Assembly: GCF_014127485.1 (NCBI RefSeq)
Contig: NZ_CP059903.1
Coordinates: 1,612,001-1,676,000, forward strand
DNA length: 64,000 nucleotides
DNA from: Nocardioides dongkuii
GTDB taxonomy: Bacteria > Actinomycetota > Actinomycetes > Propionibacteriales > Nocardioidaceae
Direction: 5' to 3'
Shown here in pieces: positions 1 to 9,634 of the stretch. Both the position numbers and the translations under genes were made by a program. Position 1 is the stretch's first letter; each line of letters starts with the position of its first letter. The notes below the pieces were generated by a model, which was not told the origin of the DNA, ran no database searches, and saw only the letters and a program-made list of their open reading frames with translations.

Positions 1-443
1 TACTCCTGGTCGGTGTTGTTGAACCCAGCCCGGCCCTCGGAGGTGAAGCCCTCGGAGACCCAGCCTCCGAGCAGGGTGCCGAGCATCATCTCCTGGGCCA
101 TGGGGATCGCCGTGGTCCACGCGTTGCGGGCGAGGCAGACGACCGTGCCCGGGGTGATCTCGTCGAGCCGGAGCCACTGGAAGACCGGGACACCGGCGAC
201 CGGCACCAGGCACAGCACCGGGTGGTTGTGGCTCCCGCGGACGGCGTGCCCGCTCGTGGTGACGAGTCGTTTCACGGGGTGGACGCCGGAGTGGAAGACC
301 CGGCTGACGCGGACCGCCTTGCCGTCCTTGTCGAGGACCTCGAAGTCGACGTCCGCCTCACCGTCCGCCGACAGCCCGACGAGGTCGTCGATGCGCACCG
401 AGCCCCCGTCGGGCAGGCGCACCCGGGTGTCGCCGGTCAGGCA
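1..443 (-). mobile_element. Intein (GyrA/Mxe-type) with LAGLIDADG endonuclease start, partial
   Basis: In-frame insertion starting at Cys132 of ParC. Block A is [13 protein letters not shown] and block B is [18 protein letters not shown]. The stretch between and after them ([43 protein letters not shown]) closely tracks the Mycobacterium xenopi GyrA intein as remembered. At the left edge [12 protein letters not shown] looks like the first LAGLIDADG-type block, so a homing endonuclease domain probably follows. The insertion point, directly after the catalytic Tyr, is the same codon used by mycobacterial GyrA inteins. The splice C-terminus (His-Asn, +1 residue) is not visible. Confidence 0.9.
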
Positions 444-836
444 GTACCGCATGGCCGCCGGGGAGTCGTCGGGGCTACCGAAGTTTCCGTGGCCGTCGAT
501 GAACGGGACCCGCATCGACCACGACTGGGCCAGGCGCACCATCGCGTCGTAGATCGCGCCGTCGCCGTGGGGGTGCAGCCGGCCCATGACCTCGCCGACG
601 ACGCGGGCGCTCTTGACGTGGCCGCGGTCGGGGCGCAGTCCCATGTCGTTCATCGTGTACAGGATCCGCCGTTGGACGGGCTTGAGGCCGTCGCGCGCGT
701 CGGGCAGTGCCCGGGAGTAGATGACCGAGTAGGCGTACTCGAGGAACGAGGACTCCATCTCCTGCTTGATGTCGGTGTCGAGGATGTGCTCCTCGAAGTC
801 ATCGGGGAGATCTGGGGTCGTGGTCCGCCGTGCCAT
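1..836 (-). CDS. parC: DNA topoisomerase IV subunit A (ParC), intein-interrupted, 3' end outside window
   Basis: Type IIA topoisomerase breakage-reunion subunit, which with ParE decatenates and relaxes DNA. The reverse strand reads open from an ATG at 836 to the window edge. Residues 1-131 match the ParC/GyrA winged-helix region: [20 protein letters not shown], then [28 protein letters not shown] and DGHGNFGSP, ending in AAMRY, whose last residue is the catalytic tyrosine 131. The next residue is Cys132, which starts an intein instead of the expected T-E-A-R-L. The N-terminus resembles Streptomyces ParC rather than GyrA. The active enzyme must therefore arise by protein splicing. The C-extein lies beyond the left edge. 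Divergent from the next gene, 92 bp away. Confidence 0.93.
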   Translation of the reverse strand, partial: MARRTTTPDLPDDFEEHILDTDIKQEMESSFLEYAYSVIYSRALPDARDGLKPVQRRILYTMNDMGLRPDRGHVKSARVVGEVMGRLHPHGDGAIYDAMVRLAQSWSMRVPFIDGHGNFGSPDDSPAAMRYCLTGDTRVRLPDGGSVRIDDLVGLSADGEADVDFEVLDKDGKAVRVSRVFHSGVHPVKRLVTTSGHAVRGSHNHPVLCLVPVAGVPVFQWLRLDEITPGTVVCLARNAWTTAIPMAQEMMLGTLLGGWVSEGFTSEGRAGFNNTDQE

Positions 837-928
837 GGCGCCATTCTCGCGGGTAGCACCGACGGTTCTGCCGGGGCCACGCCGGTCGCCGGGTCCGGAC
901 CCTCCGCGGGACCGGTAGATTCCCCGTC

Positions 929-3625
929 GTGACCCAGCAGGACGTGCCCGCTGCCCCCGCGCACTGGGAGGCCGATGTCCTTCTGCGCGACGGCCGGACC
1001 GCCCACATCCGGCCCATCGGGCCCGCCGACGCCGAGCTCCTGGTCGACTTCTACGCGCGGGTCTCCGACGAGTCGAAGTACTACCGGTTCTTCTCGCCGA
1101 TGCCCCGGCTCTCGGACCGCGACGTCGCGCGCTTCACCCAGGTCGACCACGTCGACCGGGTGGCGTTCGTGCTGGTCCTGCAGGGCCGGATGATCGCGGT
1201 CGGGCGGTACGACGTGGTGCGCCCGGGCGAGGCGGAGGTCGCGTTCCTCGTCGAGGACCAGCACCAGGGCCGCGGGATCGCGCAGATCCTGCTCGAGCAC
1301 CTCGCCCAGGCCGGACGGGAGCGCGGCGTCGAGAAGTTCGTGGCCGAGGTGCTGCCCGACAACGTGCGGATGATCCAGATCTTCCGCGAGGCCGGCTACC
1401 GCGTCGCCAGCGAGTACGAGGACGGCGTGCTCATGCTGGAGTTCCCGATCGACCCCACCGAGACCGCGATCGGGGTGATGCTCAACCGCGAGCACCAGGC
1501 CGAGGCCGCCTCGATCCACAAGTTCTTCAACCCGCGCTCGGTCGCGGTGATCGGCGCGAGCCGGCGCCAGGACACCATCGGCCAGGCGCTGGTGCGCAAC
1601 CTGGTGACCGGCGACTTCACCGGCCGGGTGTACGCCGTGAACCCCAGCGCCGCCGCGGTGTCCGGGCTGCCGGCGTACAAGTCGGTCAACGACATCCCCG
1701 ACCAGGTCGACGTCGCGATCGTGGCGGTGCCCGCCGACGCCGTGCAGGACGTCGTCCTGGACTGCGCCGCCAAGGGTGTGCACGGCCTGGTCGTGATCTC
1801 CTCCGGCTTCGCCGAGACCGGCGAGGAGGGCCGCCAGCGCCAGCGGCGGCTCGTCGGGCTCTCCCGCTCCTACGGCCTGCGGCTGATCGGGCCCAACGCG
1901 CTCGGCGTCATCAACACCGACCCGAACGTCTCGATCAACGCCTCGCTGTCCTCGGTGATGCCGCCCCGCGGCCGCGCCGGGTTCTTCTCCCAGTCCGGCG
2001 CGCTCGGCTCCGCGATCCTGGAGAAGGTGCAGAACCGCGGCCTGGGCCTCTCCACGTTCGTCAGCGCCGGCAACCGCGCCGACGTCTCCGGCAACGACCT
2101 GCTGCAGTACTGGGAGGAGGACGACGCCACCGAGGTCGTGCTGCTCTACCTGGAGTCGATCGGAAACCCGCGCAAGTTCTCCCGGATCGCCCGCCGGGTC
2201 TCGCTGCGCAAGCCGATCATCGCGGTCCGCTCCGGCCGCACCACCCAGGGCGTGCCGATGGGCCACGCCGTACGCCGGATCGCGGCGCCGCCGCAGGCCG
2301 TCGACGCGATGTTCCGCCAGGCCGGCGTGATCCAGGTCGAGTCGCTGGAGGAGATGTTCGACGTCGCCCAGCTGCTCGCCCACCAGCCGCTGCCGCGGGG
2401 ACGCCGGGTCGCGATCGTCGGCAACTCCGACGCGCTCGGCCTGCTGGCCGCCGACGCCGCCGCCGCGGTCGGGCTGGTGGTCAACAAGTCCGTCGCGCTG
2501 AGCGCCGAGCCCAGCGCCGAGGACTTCGAGGACGCGCTGGACGCCGCGATCGACGACCCCGAGGTCGACGCCGTGGTCGCGGTCTACATCCCACCCCTCA
2601 ACGTCTCCGGCGAGGACGTCGCCAACGTGCTGGCCGCGGTCGGCGAGCAGTCCGACAAGCCGCTGGTCTCCTCCTTCCTCGGCGCCGAGGGTGTGCCCGA
2701 GCTGCTGCGCGTCCCCGACGTCGCGGGCTCCACGGCGGGCCGCGGCTCGGTGCCGTCGTACCCCGCGGTGGAGGCCGCCGTCCGCGCGCTCGCGCACGTC
2801 GTCGACTACGCGGTGTGGCTGCGCACCCCTGACGGCGGGGTCGACGACCCGGGCGAGGTCGACCAGCGCACCGCGAAGCGGATCGTGAACGAGACCCTCT
2901 CGGCGCACCCCGAGGGCACCGACCTCGACGACGACCGGCTCGAGGAGCTGCTGCGCGCGTACGGCGTGGAGCTGTGGCGCGCGCACCCCGTCTCGACGGC
3001 GGACGAGGCGGTGGCGGCGGGCGAGGCGCTCGGGTGGGACGTCGTGCTCAAGGCCACCGTCGACCACGTCCGCGAGCGCCCGGACCTCGCGCACGTGTGG
3101 CGCAACATCGAGGACGCCGTCGCCATGCGGCACGCGTGGAGCACCCTGCGCGACGTGATCGGCGACCCCGAGCGGGCCGGCTTCGTCGTGCAGAAGAACG
3201 CCCGGCCCGGCGTCCCGATCTCCATCCGCAGCATCGAGGACCCGTTGTTCGGGCCGGTGGTGTCGTTCGGGATCTCCGGCCCGCTCATCGAGCTGCTCGC
3301 CGACAAGTCCTACCGGATCCCGCCGCTGGCCGCCCGCGACGCGGCGTCGATGGTCCGCGAGATCAAGTCCTCGCCGATGCTCTTCGGCTACCGCGGCAGC
3401 GAGGTCGTCGACGTCGAAGAGGTCGAGCGGCTGATCCGCCGCGTCGCACAGCTGCAGAACGACCTGCCGCAGATCCGCAGCCTGGAGCTCTCGCTCGTGC
3501 TCGCCGGCGCGCACGGGGCGACCGTGCTCACCGCCGGTGCGCGCATCGAGCCGGTGGCCGACCCGCGCTCGGACTGGTTCGTGCGCCGGCTCCCGTCGCT
3601 GCCGGGCGACACCCTGCCCAGCTGA
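929..3625 (+). CDS. GNAT acetyltransferase fused to acetate--CoA ligase (NDP-forming)-like domains
   Basis: An 898-residue Pat-like protein. Residues about 18-172 form a GNAT domain with the acetyl-CoA loop [12 protein letters not shown]. From about 198 come a CoA-binding Rossmann domain ([13 protein letters not shown]), succinyl-CoA-ligase-like domains, and an ATP-grasp module in the last 240 residues. Proteins of this class acetylate or acylate lysines, notably on acyl-CoA synthetases, in response to acyl-CoA. Here the GNAT domain is N-terminal, the reverse of Salmonella Pat. A His is present in the segment where the ligase phospho-His is expected (MGHAVRRIA), but whether ligase activity remains is uncertain. 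GTG start at 929. Confident on domains, less on substrate. Confidence 0.88.
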   Translation: MTQQDVPAAPAHWEADVLLRDGRTAHIRPIGPADAELLVDFYARVSDESKYYRFFSPMPRLSDRDVARFTQVDHVDRVAFVLVLQGRMIAVGRYDVVRPGEAEVAFLVEDQHQGRGIAQILLEHLAQAGRERGVEKFVAEVLPDNVRMIQIFREAGYRVASEYEDGVLMLEFPIDPTETAIGVMLNREHQAEAASIHKFFNPRSVAVIGASRRQDTIGQALVRNLVTGDFTGRVYAVNPSAAAVSGLPAYKSVNDIPDQVDVAIVAVPADAVQDVVLDCAAKGVHGLVVISSGFAETGEEGRQRQRRLVGLSRSYGLRLIGPNALGVINTDPNVSINASLSSVMPPRGRAGFFSQSGALGSAILEKVQNRGLGLSTFVSAGNRADVSGNDLLQYWEEDDATEVVLLYLESIGNPRKFSRIARRVSLRKPIIAVRSGRTTQGVPMGHAVRRIAAPPQAVDAMFRQAGVIQVESLEEMFDVAQLLAHQPLPRGRRVAIVGNSDALGLLAADAAAAVGLVVNKSVALSAEPSAEDFEDALDAAIDDPEVDAVVAVYIPPLNVSGEDVANVLAAVGEQSDKPLVSSFLGAEGVPELLRVPDVAGSTAGRGSVPSYPAVEAAVRALAHVVDYAVWLRTPDGGVDDPGEVDQRTAKRIVNETLSAHPEGTDLDDDRLEELLRAYGVELWRAHPVSTADEAVAAGEALGWDVVLKATVDHVRERPDLAHVWRNIEDAVAMRHAWSTLRDVIGDPERAGFVVQKNARPGVPISIRSIEDPLFGPVVSFGISGPLIELLADKSYRIPPLAARDAASMVREIKSSPMLFGYRGSEVVDVEEVERLIRRVAQLQNDLPQIRSLELSLVLAGAHGATVLTAGARIEPVADPRSDWFVRRLPSLPGDTLPS

Positions 3626-3677
3626 GTCCGACGTCACCGCCCCCGGGACGGTCGGAGGGCCGTGACAGACTGACGCC

Positions 3678-4262
3678 ATGCGCAGCAGGACCGACGACCG
3701 AGACCGCACCCGGGAGCTCCGGGAGGCCATCGACCGCTCTGGTTACTACCCCGAGGTGGTCGCCGACGGCGTCGAGGCGGCAGTCGCAGGGGAGCAGGTT
3801 GTCTCCTACTACGTCCACCACGAACCGACCTTCGAGCGCGACGAGGTGCGCCGCCACCTCAGCGTCGTGGTGCTGACCCCGACCCGGCTGATCCTCGCGC
3901 ACACCGACGAGCACGCCGGCGACGACCTGCTGCCCGAGCCCTACACCTCGACCTCGACCGAGGCGGTCCGGCTGGACGCGGTGAAGTCCGTGGTCGTCAC
4001 CCGGATGATCGCCAACCCGACGTCCGGACCGTCCTCGCCCGCCGAGGCGGTCATGACGATCGGCTGGGGCGGCGTGAGCCGCGTCGACCTCGAGCCCGCG
4101 GGCTGCAGCGACCCCGAGTGCGACGCCGACCACGGCTACACCGGCGTGCTCGCCTCCGACGACTTCTCGCTGCGCGTCTCGGCGGCGGCCGACGGCGCCG
4201 ACGCGGTCACCGGGCTGCTCGCCTTCGCCGAGTCGCTCTCCTCCCGCACCCACGCGGGCTGA
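3678..4262 (+). CDS. DUF5998 family protein
   Basis: A 194-residue soluble protein without signal peptide or membrane segment. It matches the actinobacterial DUF5998 family from memory: an N-terminal AIDRSGYYPEVV segment, a central VLTPTRLILAHTDEH strand region, and a conserved DPECDADHGYTG motif with one Cys near the C-terminus. Biochemical function is unknown. It lies 52 bp after the GNAT/ligase gene and 10 bp before a phosphodiesterase gene, an arrangement I recall from other actinobacteria, so the two are probably cotranscribed. ATG start at 3678. Confidence 0.82.
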   Translation: MRSRTDDRDRTRELREAIDRSGYYPEVVADGVEAAVAGEQVVSYYVHHEPTFERDEVRRHLSVVVLTPTRLILAHTDEHAGDDLLPEPYTSTSTEAVRLDAVKSVVVTRMIANPTSGPSSPAEAVMTIGWGGVSRVDLEPAGCSDPECDADHGYTGVLASDDFSLRVSAAADGADAVTGLLAFAESLSSRTHAG

Positions 4263-4272
4263 CGTCCCGCCG

Positions 4273-5394
4273 GTGGACGACTTCCTGCAGCCGGCGTACG
4301 GCGCGCGGTCGCTCGGCGACGTGGTCCCCGCGGTCGCGGCGGCCCTCGGCGTACCCCTGGACCCGGAGCCGCCCACCGACCTGACGCTCCCGCCCGGCCC
4401 GTCGTACGTCGTGTTCCTCGTCGACGGCCTGGGGGCCAACCTGCTGCGCCGCTACGCGCACGCCGCGCCGTACCTCTCCGGGCTGCTGGAGGGTTCGGTG
4501 CCCGGCACCGCCGGCGTGCCGTCGACGACCGCGACCAGCCTGACCTCGCTCGGCACCGGCCTGGTCCCGGGGGCGCACGGCCTGGTCGGCTTCACCTCGC
4601 GGATCCCCGGCACCGAGAAGCTGCTCAACGCGCTCTTCTGGAGCAAGGACGTCGACCCGCTGGAGTGGCAGCCGCACCCCACGGCGTTCGCGCGCCTGCA
4701 GCAGGCCGGGGTCTCGGTGACCGTGGTGAACAAGCGGGAGTTCCGCGGCAGCGGGCTCACCGTCGCGGCGCACCGCGGCGGCGAGTACGTCGACGCCGAC
4801 CGGGTCGGCGAGCGGATCGCGGCGGCGCTGGCCGCCTCGGCGGGGCGGCCATCCCTCACCTACCTCTACGAGGGCGACCTCGACTGGACCGGGCACCGCT
4901 ACGGCGTCTCCTCCAGCCAGTGGCTCCAGCAGCTCGCGATCATCGACGCCGAGGCCGAGCAGCTGCGCGAGGCGCTGCCGCCCGAGACCCGGCTCGTCGT
5001 GGTCGCCGACCACGGCATGGTCGACTCCCCGCCGGAGCACCGCGTCGATGTCGACGAGCAGCTCGAGCTGCGCGACGGGGTGATGCTGCTCGGCGGCGAG
5101 GCCCGGTTCCGCCACCTGTACTGCCAGCGCGGCGCCGTCGACGACGTCGCCGCCACCTGGGCCCAGGTGCTGGGCGAGCGCGCCGAGGTGATGACGCGCG
5201 ACGCCGCGATCGCCCGCGGCTGGTTCGGCGCCGTGCGGCCCTCGGTGCTGCCGCGCCTCGGCGACGTGCTCGTCGCGAGCCGCGGCGACCACGGCGTCTT
5301 CTCCAGCGTCGACTTCGGCTACGAGACCACGCTCGTCGGCCTGCACGGGTCGCTGACGCCCGACGAGATGCTCATCCCGGTGCTGGTGGACTGA
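4273..5394 (+). CDS. Alkaline phosphatase-superfamily nucleotide pyrophosphatase/phosphodiesterase
   Basis: A 373-residue member of the type I phosphodiesterase/nucleotide pyrophosphatase family (PF01663). The metal-binding Asp is in [13 protein letters not shown], the probable nucleophile Thr in [16 protein letters not shown], and further metal ligands are in [22 protein letters not shown] and SRGDHGVFS. No signal peptide is visible, so it probably acts in the cytoplasm on a phosphodiester or nucleotide substrate; the specific substrate cannot be read. GTG start at 4273, 10 bp after DUF5998. A stand-alone ATG is lacking, and the N-terminus [15 protein letters not shown] fits the family. Confidence 0.87.
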   Translation: MDDFLQPAYGARSLGDVVPAVAAALGVPLDPEPPTDLTLPPGPSYVVFLVDGLGANLLRRYAHAAPYLSGLLEGSVPGTAGVPSTTATSLTSLGTGLVPGAHGLVGFTSRIPGTEKLLNALFWSKDVDPLEWQPHPTAFARLQQAGVSVTVVNKREFRGSGLTVAAHRGGEYVDADRVGERIAAALAASAGRPSLTYLYEGDLDWTGHRYGVSSSQWLQQLAIIDAEAEQLREALPPETRLVVVADHGMVDSPPEHRVDVDEQLELRDGVMLLGGEARFRHLYCQRGAVDDVAATWAQVLGERAEVMTRDAAIARGWFGAVRPSVLPRLGDVLVASRGDHGVFSSVDFGYETTLVGLHGSLTPDEMLIPVLVD

Positions 5395-5425
5395 GCCTCA
5401 GCGCTCCTGTGCGAGCATCACGCCC

Positions 5426-6250
5426 ATGAGCGGCGAGTCCCGGCAGATCCGCGGCCGACGGCAGCTGCGTCACAAGCGCGTCTCCCGGGTGGAGGTCGAG
5501 CCGCCGGTCTGGTTCATGGGGGAGACGGTCAGCGCCGGACCGCTGCGGATCGGCGCCTGGACCTATCTCGTCGGAGGGCTGATCGACTCCTGTTCCTCGA
5601 TCGGACGCTACTGCTCGATCGCGCGCGACGTGCGGATCGGGGAGGCCGACCACCCGGTCGACTGGCTGAGCACGTCGGCCTTCCAGTACGACCACGCGAA
5701 GTTCGCCTGGCACCCCTCGGCTGAGTCGGCGCAGGCGGTGGCTCCCGCCGACGCGTCCCAGGGCTCCTTCGTGCGCGGCCCGGCCCGGATCGGCAACGAC
5801 GTGTGGATCGGCGCCGGCGTGACGATCATGCGGGGCGTGACGATCGGCGACGGCGCGGTCGTCGCGGCCGGAGCGGTCGTGACCCGCGACGTGGCCCCGT
5901 ACACGCTCGTGGGCGGGGTCCCCGCGCGGGTCCTGAGGCCTCGCTTCGACGACGACCTGATCGCCGAGCTCCTGGAGCTGCAGTGGTGGCGCTTCTCCCC
6001 GAACCAGCTGGCCGGGGTGCCGTTCCCCGACCCGCGCGCCGCCTGCGCCGAGATCCGCCGGCGTATCGCGGCGGGCATGGAGCCTCATGTCGCTCCGGCG
6101 ACGGTGGTGCTGCCGGCCGAGCCTGCGGAGGCTCCCGCCTCGTCCGAGCCCATCGAGCCTGCCGGGTCTGCCGCGCGGAGCGACGCCGCGGTCAGCCGAA
6201 CGGCAGCGGCTCGGGGGCCAGGGAGACGGCCTTGGCGCGCGCGGCGGTGA
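5426..6250 (+). CDS. CatB-related left-handed beta-helix O-acetyltransferase
   Basis: A 274-residue hexapeptide-repeat acetyltransferase. The repeats run about residues 30-165: [45 protein letters not shown] and the terminal [14 protein letters not shown]. The [17 protein letters not shown] and [10 protein letters not shown] motifs are typical of the xenobiotic/chloramphenicol (CatB) branch. It uses acetyl-CoA to O-acetylate a sugar or antibiotic hydroxyl; acceptor unknown. The last 75 residues (Ala/Pro/Arg rich) fall outside the fold, and the 3' end overlaps the opposing tdk gene by 59 bp, so a sequence error or a fortuitously long tail is possible. Confidence 0.83.
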   Translation: MSGESRQIRGRRQLRHKRVSRVEVEPPVWFMGETVSAGPLRIGAWTYLVGGLIDSCSSIGRYCSIARDVRIGEADHPVDWLSTSAFQYDHAKFAWHPSAESAQAVAPADASQGSFVRGPARIGNDVWIGAGVTIMRGVTIGDGAVVAAGAVVTRDVAPYTLVGGVPARVLRPRFDDDLIAELLELQWWRFSPNQLAGVPFPDPRAACAEIRRRIAAGMEPHVAPATVVLPAEPAEAPASSEPIEPAGSAARSDAAVSRTAAARGPGRRPWRARR

Positions 6251-6845
6251 GCCGCCGGCGGTGGTGCTGGCGGCAGAGGACCTCGTAGGCCACCTCGGCG
6301 GGCGGTCCGCCGTCCGCCTCGACGTCGCCGACGACGATGACCTCGCCCTCGACGACCATCACGCCGTCCTCGGTGCGGGCGTTGTGGGTGGCCCGCTTGC
6401 CGCACCAGCACAGCGCCTCGACCTGGAGCACGTTCATCCGGTCGGCGATCTCGACCAGCCGCTGGCTGCCCTCGAAGAGGGCGGTGCGGAAGTCGGTGAG
6501 GATGCCGAAGGCGAAGACGTCGATCTGCAGCTCGTCGACGACCTTGGCGAGCTGGTCGACCTGGTCGCGGGTGTAGAACTGCGCCTCGTCGCAGATCAGG
6601 TAGTCGATCCGCCCGCCCTGGGTCAGCGTGCGCACGACGTACTGCCAGAAGTCGAAGGTCCCGTCGACCTCCAGCGCCTCGTGGGTCAGCCCGAGGCGGC
6701 TGGAGAGCACGGCGGTCCCCGCGCGGTCCTGGGTCACGAAGATCCGCCCCACGCGGCCGCGGGCGGCGTGGTTGTGGTTGGTCTGGAGCGCCAGGGTGCT
6801 CTTGCCGGAGTCCATGGTGCCCGTGAAGAAGTGCAGTTCCGCCAC
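6192..6845 (-). CDS. tdk: Thymidine kinase (TK1 type)
   Basis: A 217-residue type II thymidine kinase that phosphorylates thymidine to dTMP in the salvage pathway. The P-loop is [10 protein letters not shown] (residues 8-17), Walker B/lid [10 protein letters not shown] holds the catalytic Glu, and a zinc-binding region comprises [12 protein letters not shown] and CRQHHRRR. The substrate loop [18 protein letters not shown] is present. Length suits the family. ATG start at 6845, divergent from the sulfurtransferase gene 50 bp away. Its 3' end overlaps the tail of the hexapeptide acetyltransferase. Confidence 0.95.
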   Translation of the reverse strand: MAELHFFTGTMDSGKSTLALQTNHNHAARGRVGRIFVTQDRAGTAVLSSRLGLTHEALEVDGTFDFWQYVVRTLTQGGRIDYLICDEAQFYTRDQVDQLAKVVDELQIDVFAFGILTDFRTALFEGSQRLVEIADRMNVLQVEALCWCGKRATHNARTEDGVMVVEGEVIVVGDVEADGGPPAEVAYEVLCRQHHRRRLTAARAKAVSLAPEPLPFG

Positions 6846-6895
6846 CCGGGGATCCTCCCACGCCGGGTCCGGCGGCCGGGGGCAGGATGGGCCCC

Positions 6896-7732
6896 ATGAA
6901 CCGACCCCTCGTCTCGACCGCGGAGCTGCGCGACCGGCTCGGCTCGGTCACCGTCCTGGACGTGCGCTACGAGATGGGCGGACCGCCCGGCCGGGCGTCG
7001 TACGCCGCGGGGCACGTGCCCGGCGCGGCGTACGTCGACCTCGAGACCGACCTGGCCGGCGAGCCGGGGGAGCGCGGGCGGCACCCGCTGCCGGACCCCG
7101 AGGCGTTCGGCGCCGCGATGCGCGGGGCCGGCGTCCGGGCCGACCGCCCGGTCGTGGTGTACGACGCCTGGGGCGGCCGCGCCGCGGGACGGGCCTGGTG
7201 GCTGCTGCGCCACCACGGGCATCCCGACGTACGCGTGCTGGACGGCGGGTGGCCGGCGTGGGTGGCCGACGGGGGAGCGGTCGAGACCGGCGAGCCCGCC
7301 GCGCCGACCGACTCGACCGGGGAGGGCGACTTCCGCCCGGGACCGGGCGTGCTGCCCGTGGTGGGCCCCGAGCAGGTGCTCGACGTCCCGGTCCTGGTGG
7401 ACGCGCGGGCGCCGGAGCGCTTCCGCGGGGAGACCGAGCCGGTCGACCCGGTGGCCGGCCACGTCCCGGGGGCGGTCAACGTGCCGACGACGACCAACCT
7501 GGGCGCGGACGGCCGGTTCCGCAGCCCCGACCAGCTGCGGGCGCTGTACGCCGCGGAGGGGGTCACCGGCGAGCAGGAGACCGCCGTCTACTGCGGGTCC
7601 GGCGTGACCGCCACCCACGACGTCCTGGGGCTGGAGGTCGCCGGCATCCGCGCGGCGCTCTACCCCGGCAGCTGGAGCGAGTGGGTCGCCGACCCGTCCC
7701 GGCCGGTCGAGACCGGACCTACCCCGGCCTGA
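6896..7732 (+). CDS. sseA: Thiosulfate/3-mercaptopyruvate sulfurtransferase
   Basis: A 278-residue tandem-rhodanese protein. The N-terminal inactive domain has VLDVRYEMGGPPG and GHVPGAAYVDLE. The C-terminal domain carries the active-site loop CGSGVTATHD; CGSGVT is the signature of 3-mercaptopyruvate rather than thiosulfate preference in this family. Transfers sulfur to cyanide or thiols in the cytoplasm. I prefer the ATG at 6896 because the purine-rich AGGATGG lies a few bases upstream; an in-frame ATG three codons earlier (6887) is possible. Its TGA directly abuts the opposing sepH stop codon. Confidence 0.92.
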   Translation: MNRPLVSTAELRDRLGSVTVLDVRYEMGGPPGRASYAAGHVPGAAYVDLETDLAGEPGERGRHPLPDPEAFGAAMRGAGVRADRPVVVYDAWGGRAAGRAWWLLRHHGHPDVRVLDGGWPAWVADGGAVETGEPAAPTDSTGEGDFRPGPGVLPVVGPEQVLDVPVLVDARAPERFRGETEPVDPVAGHVPGAVNVPTTTNLGADGRFRSPDQLRALYAAEGVTGEQETAVYCGSGVTATHDVLGLEVAGIRAALYPGSWSEWVADPSRPVETGPTPA

Positions 7733-8761
7733 TCACTCCTGCTTGCCGCCGCCGAACATGATCTCGTCCCAGCTCGGCACCGACGCGCGTCCGCCGCGCT
7801 TGCGGACCGAGCGGCGCGACGGCGGTTCGTCGGCGTCGGCGCGGGCGGCCTCGGCCGTCGCGGGCTCGGGAGCGGGCTCGGGCTCCGCCTCCGGCTCCGT
7901 GGCGGGCTCCGTGGCGGGCTCCGTGGCGGGCTCCGTGGTCGCACGGGGGTCGGTGTCCAGCGCGGCGGCGTCGGCGGCCTCCGCCGCCAGGTCGCTCTCG
8001 TCGAGGCCCGGCCGCTCCTCGAGGAACGCCTCCACCGGCGCGGCGGGCGCCTCGCCCGTCACCAGCTCGATGGCGTCGTCGCCGAGCGGCAGCTCGTCGG
8101 CCGGCGTCCCGCCGGTCTGGCGCCTGCGACGGGCGCGCTCGAGGTCGTCGTGCGGCTCGGCCGGGGCCTCCGGCGGCGCGTCGGCGAGGTCGCCGACCAG
8201 CCAGCGGGCGTCCTCGTCGTCGAGGACGACGTAGTTGCCGGGGAGGTCGAAGGTGAAGTGGCCGGTGCCGGCGCGGGTCGGGGTCTCGAAGGTCCCGATC
8301 AGGGCCCAGCGGCCGGGCTCGAGGCGCCAGGCGTCCCACTCGACCGAGGAGGGGTCGACGTGCGCCGGCCGGAGCCGGGCCGCGACCGCGTCACCGAGGG
8401 TGCGGGCGCCGGCGGCGTCGCCACCGGACCGCCGGCGTACCGACGAGCGCTGCGCGCGGTCGGCGACGTGCTGGCGCTCGGCGAGGACCGGGCCGGCGAA
8501 CGGCATGATCTTCTCGACCGTTGTCGTGGCCGCCTGGGCCACCGACTCGGGCGACTCCCCGGCACGGATCCGGGCCTGGATGTCACGGGGACGAAGGGTG
8601 CTGTCCATCTGTATCTCCAACTGGCCGAGTCGTGCGGTGTCGCCCCGGAGGGCCGCCCGGAGCCGGGCATCGATGTCGACGGTGTGACGGACCCCGGTCT
8701 CGTCGACCAGCAGCAGGCGCTTCCCGTCCTCGCTGACTCCCGCGAGGGTGAGGTGCGCCAT
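7733..8761 (-). CDS. sepH: Septation protein SepH (DUF3071)
   Basis: A 342-residue actinobacterial cell-division protein that, as known from Streptomyces, binds FtsZ and promotes its assembly. The N-terminal domain starts [20 protein letters not shown] and contains a helix-turn-helix-like segment ([20 protein letters not shown], about residues 57-76). After about residue 200 the chain becomes acidic, Pro/Ala/Glu rich and low-complexity (four TEPA-type units), and it ends in a conserved basic segment and SWDEIMFGG. The ATG at 8761 fits the conserved N-terminus. Divergent from a TRIC-like gene; stop abuts sseA. Confidence 0.9.
   Translation of the reverse strand: MAHLTLAGVSEDGKRLLLVDETGVRHTVDIDARLRAALRGDTARLGQLEIQMDSTLRPRDIQARIRAGESPESVAQAATTTVEKIMPFAGPVLAERQHVADRAQRSSVRRRSGGDAAGARTLGDAVAARLRPAHVDPSSVEWDAWRLEPGRWALIGTFETPTRAGTGHFTFDLPGNYVVLDDEDARWLVGDLADAPPEAPAEPHDDLERARRRRQTGGTPADELPLGDDAIELVTGEAPAAPVEAFLEERPGLDESDLAAEAADAAALDTDPRATTEPATEPATEPATEPEAEPEPAPEPATAEAARADADEPPSRRSVRKRGGRASVPSWDEIMFGGGKQE
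7893..7940. repeat. 12-bp tandem repeat x4 inside sepH
   Basis: Four consecutive 12-bp units ggctccgtggcg, the last one changed at its final three bases, at 7893-7904, 7905-7916, 7917-7928 and 7929-7940. On the coding strand each unit encodes Thr-Glu-Pro-Ala in the disordered linker of SepH. Multiples of 12 keep the frame, so copy number could vary without breaking the gene. Confidence 0.9.
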
Positions 8762-8864
8762 TGCTGGGTCTGCTCCTGCCTGGGTCCTGCCGACGTCGGT
8801 CGACGCCGTCTTCGGTGGGCCGAGCCTACGCCAGCGGGTGAGCGTGGGTCGGTAACCTCGGAGC

Positions 8865-9509
8865 GTGCCGACCGACCCGTTCAGGGAGCCCAGCACGACC
8901 CTCGTCGTCCTGGACCTCCTCGGCATCTTCGTCTTCGCCATCTCCGGCGCGCTGGTCGGGGTCCGCAAGGGGTACGACGTCTTCGGCCTCGTCGTGCTGG
9001 GCGGTACGACGGGCCTCGGCGGCGGCTTCCTGCGCGACGTGCTGATCGGTGCCGTGCCGCCGGCCGCGCTCGCGGACTGGCGCTACCTCCTGGTGCCGGT
9101 CGCCGCCGGGCTGGTCGCGTTCGTCTTCCACCCCGCCCTGGGCCGGATGGAGCCCACCATCAACATCTTCGACGCCTTCGGCCTCAGCCTCTTCTGCGTC
9201 GCCGGCGCGCTCAAGGCGCTCGACTACGGGCTCGGCCCGCTGCCCGCGGCGTTGATGGGCATGGTCACCGGCATCGGGGGCGGCATCGCCCGCGACCTGC
9301 TCGCGGGGCGGGTGCCGGTGGTCTTCCGCGGCGAGCTGTACGCGACGCCCGCGCTCGCCGGCGCGGCCGTCGCGGTGGTCGGCACCCGCGCCGACCTGCC
9401 CGGCTCCCTGGTCGCCGTCGCCGGCGCCGCGGTCTGCCTGGTCTGGCGGCTGCTCGCGGTGTGGCGCGACTGGCAGGCGCCGATGCCCCGGGGTCCGGCC
9501 AGCGTCTGA
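8865..9509 (+). CDS. TRIC-type trimeric cation channel family (UPF0126) membrane protein
   Basis: A 214-residue hydrophobic protein with about seven transmembrane helices and two internally repeated UPF0126/Gly_transporter halves. Diagnostic motifs are [17 protein letters not shown], then [17 protein letters not shown] in repeat one and [17 protein letters not shown] in repeat two. Bacterial members conduct monovalent cations (K+/Na+) or have been linked to glycine uptake; the sequence does not separate these. GTG start at 8865. Divergent from sepH with about 100 bp between the starts. Confidence 0.85.
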   Translation: MPTDPFREPSTTLVVLDLLGIFVFAISGALVGVRKGYDVFGLVVLGGTTGLGGGFLRDVLIGAVPPAALADWRYLLVPVAAGLVAFVFHPALGRMEPTINIFDAFGLSLFCVAGALKALDYGLGPLPAALMGMVTGIGGGIARDLLAGRVPVVFRGELYATPALAGAAVAVVGTRADLPGSLVAVAGAAVCLVWRLLAVWRDWQAPMPRGPASV

Positions 9510-9634
9510 GGTCCCCCGGGCGGCGGGCGCGGAGCCCGATGATTCCGGGGATCGGTGGTGGTCTGCCCCCGCATGGACCAGATGCGCAAGAACTGTGGTG
9601 CGAACTGTCGGCGGGCGGTGCCAGCATGGGGGGC

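Noticed and set aside
650..3730. 1026-codon open frame on the reverse strand opposite the GNAT/ligase gene
   Set aside because: It is an antisense shadow: composition is Arg/Asp/Gly/Val/His-rich with no domain, and the forward frame encodes a clear protein.
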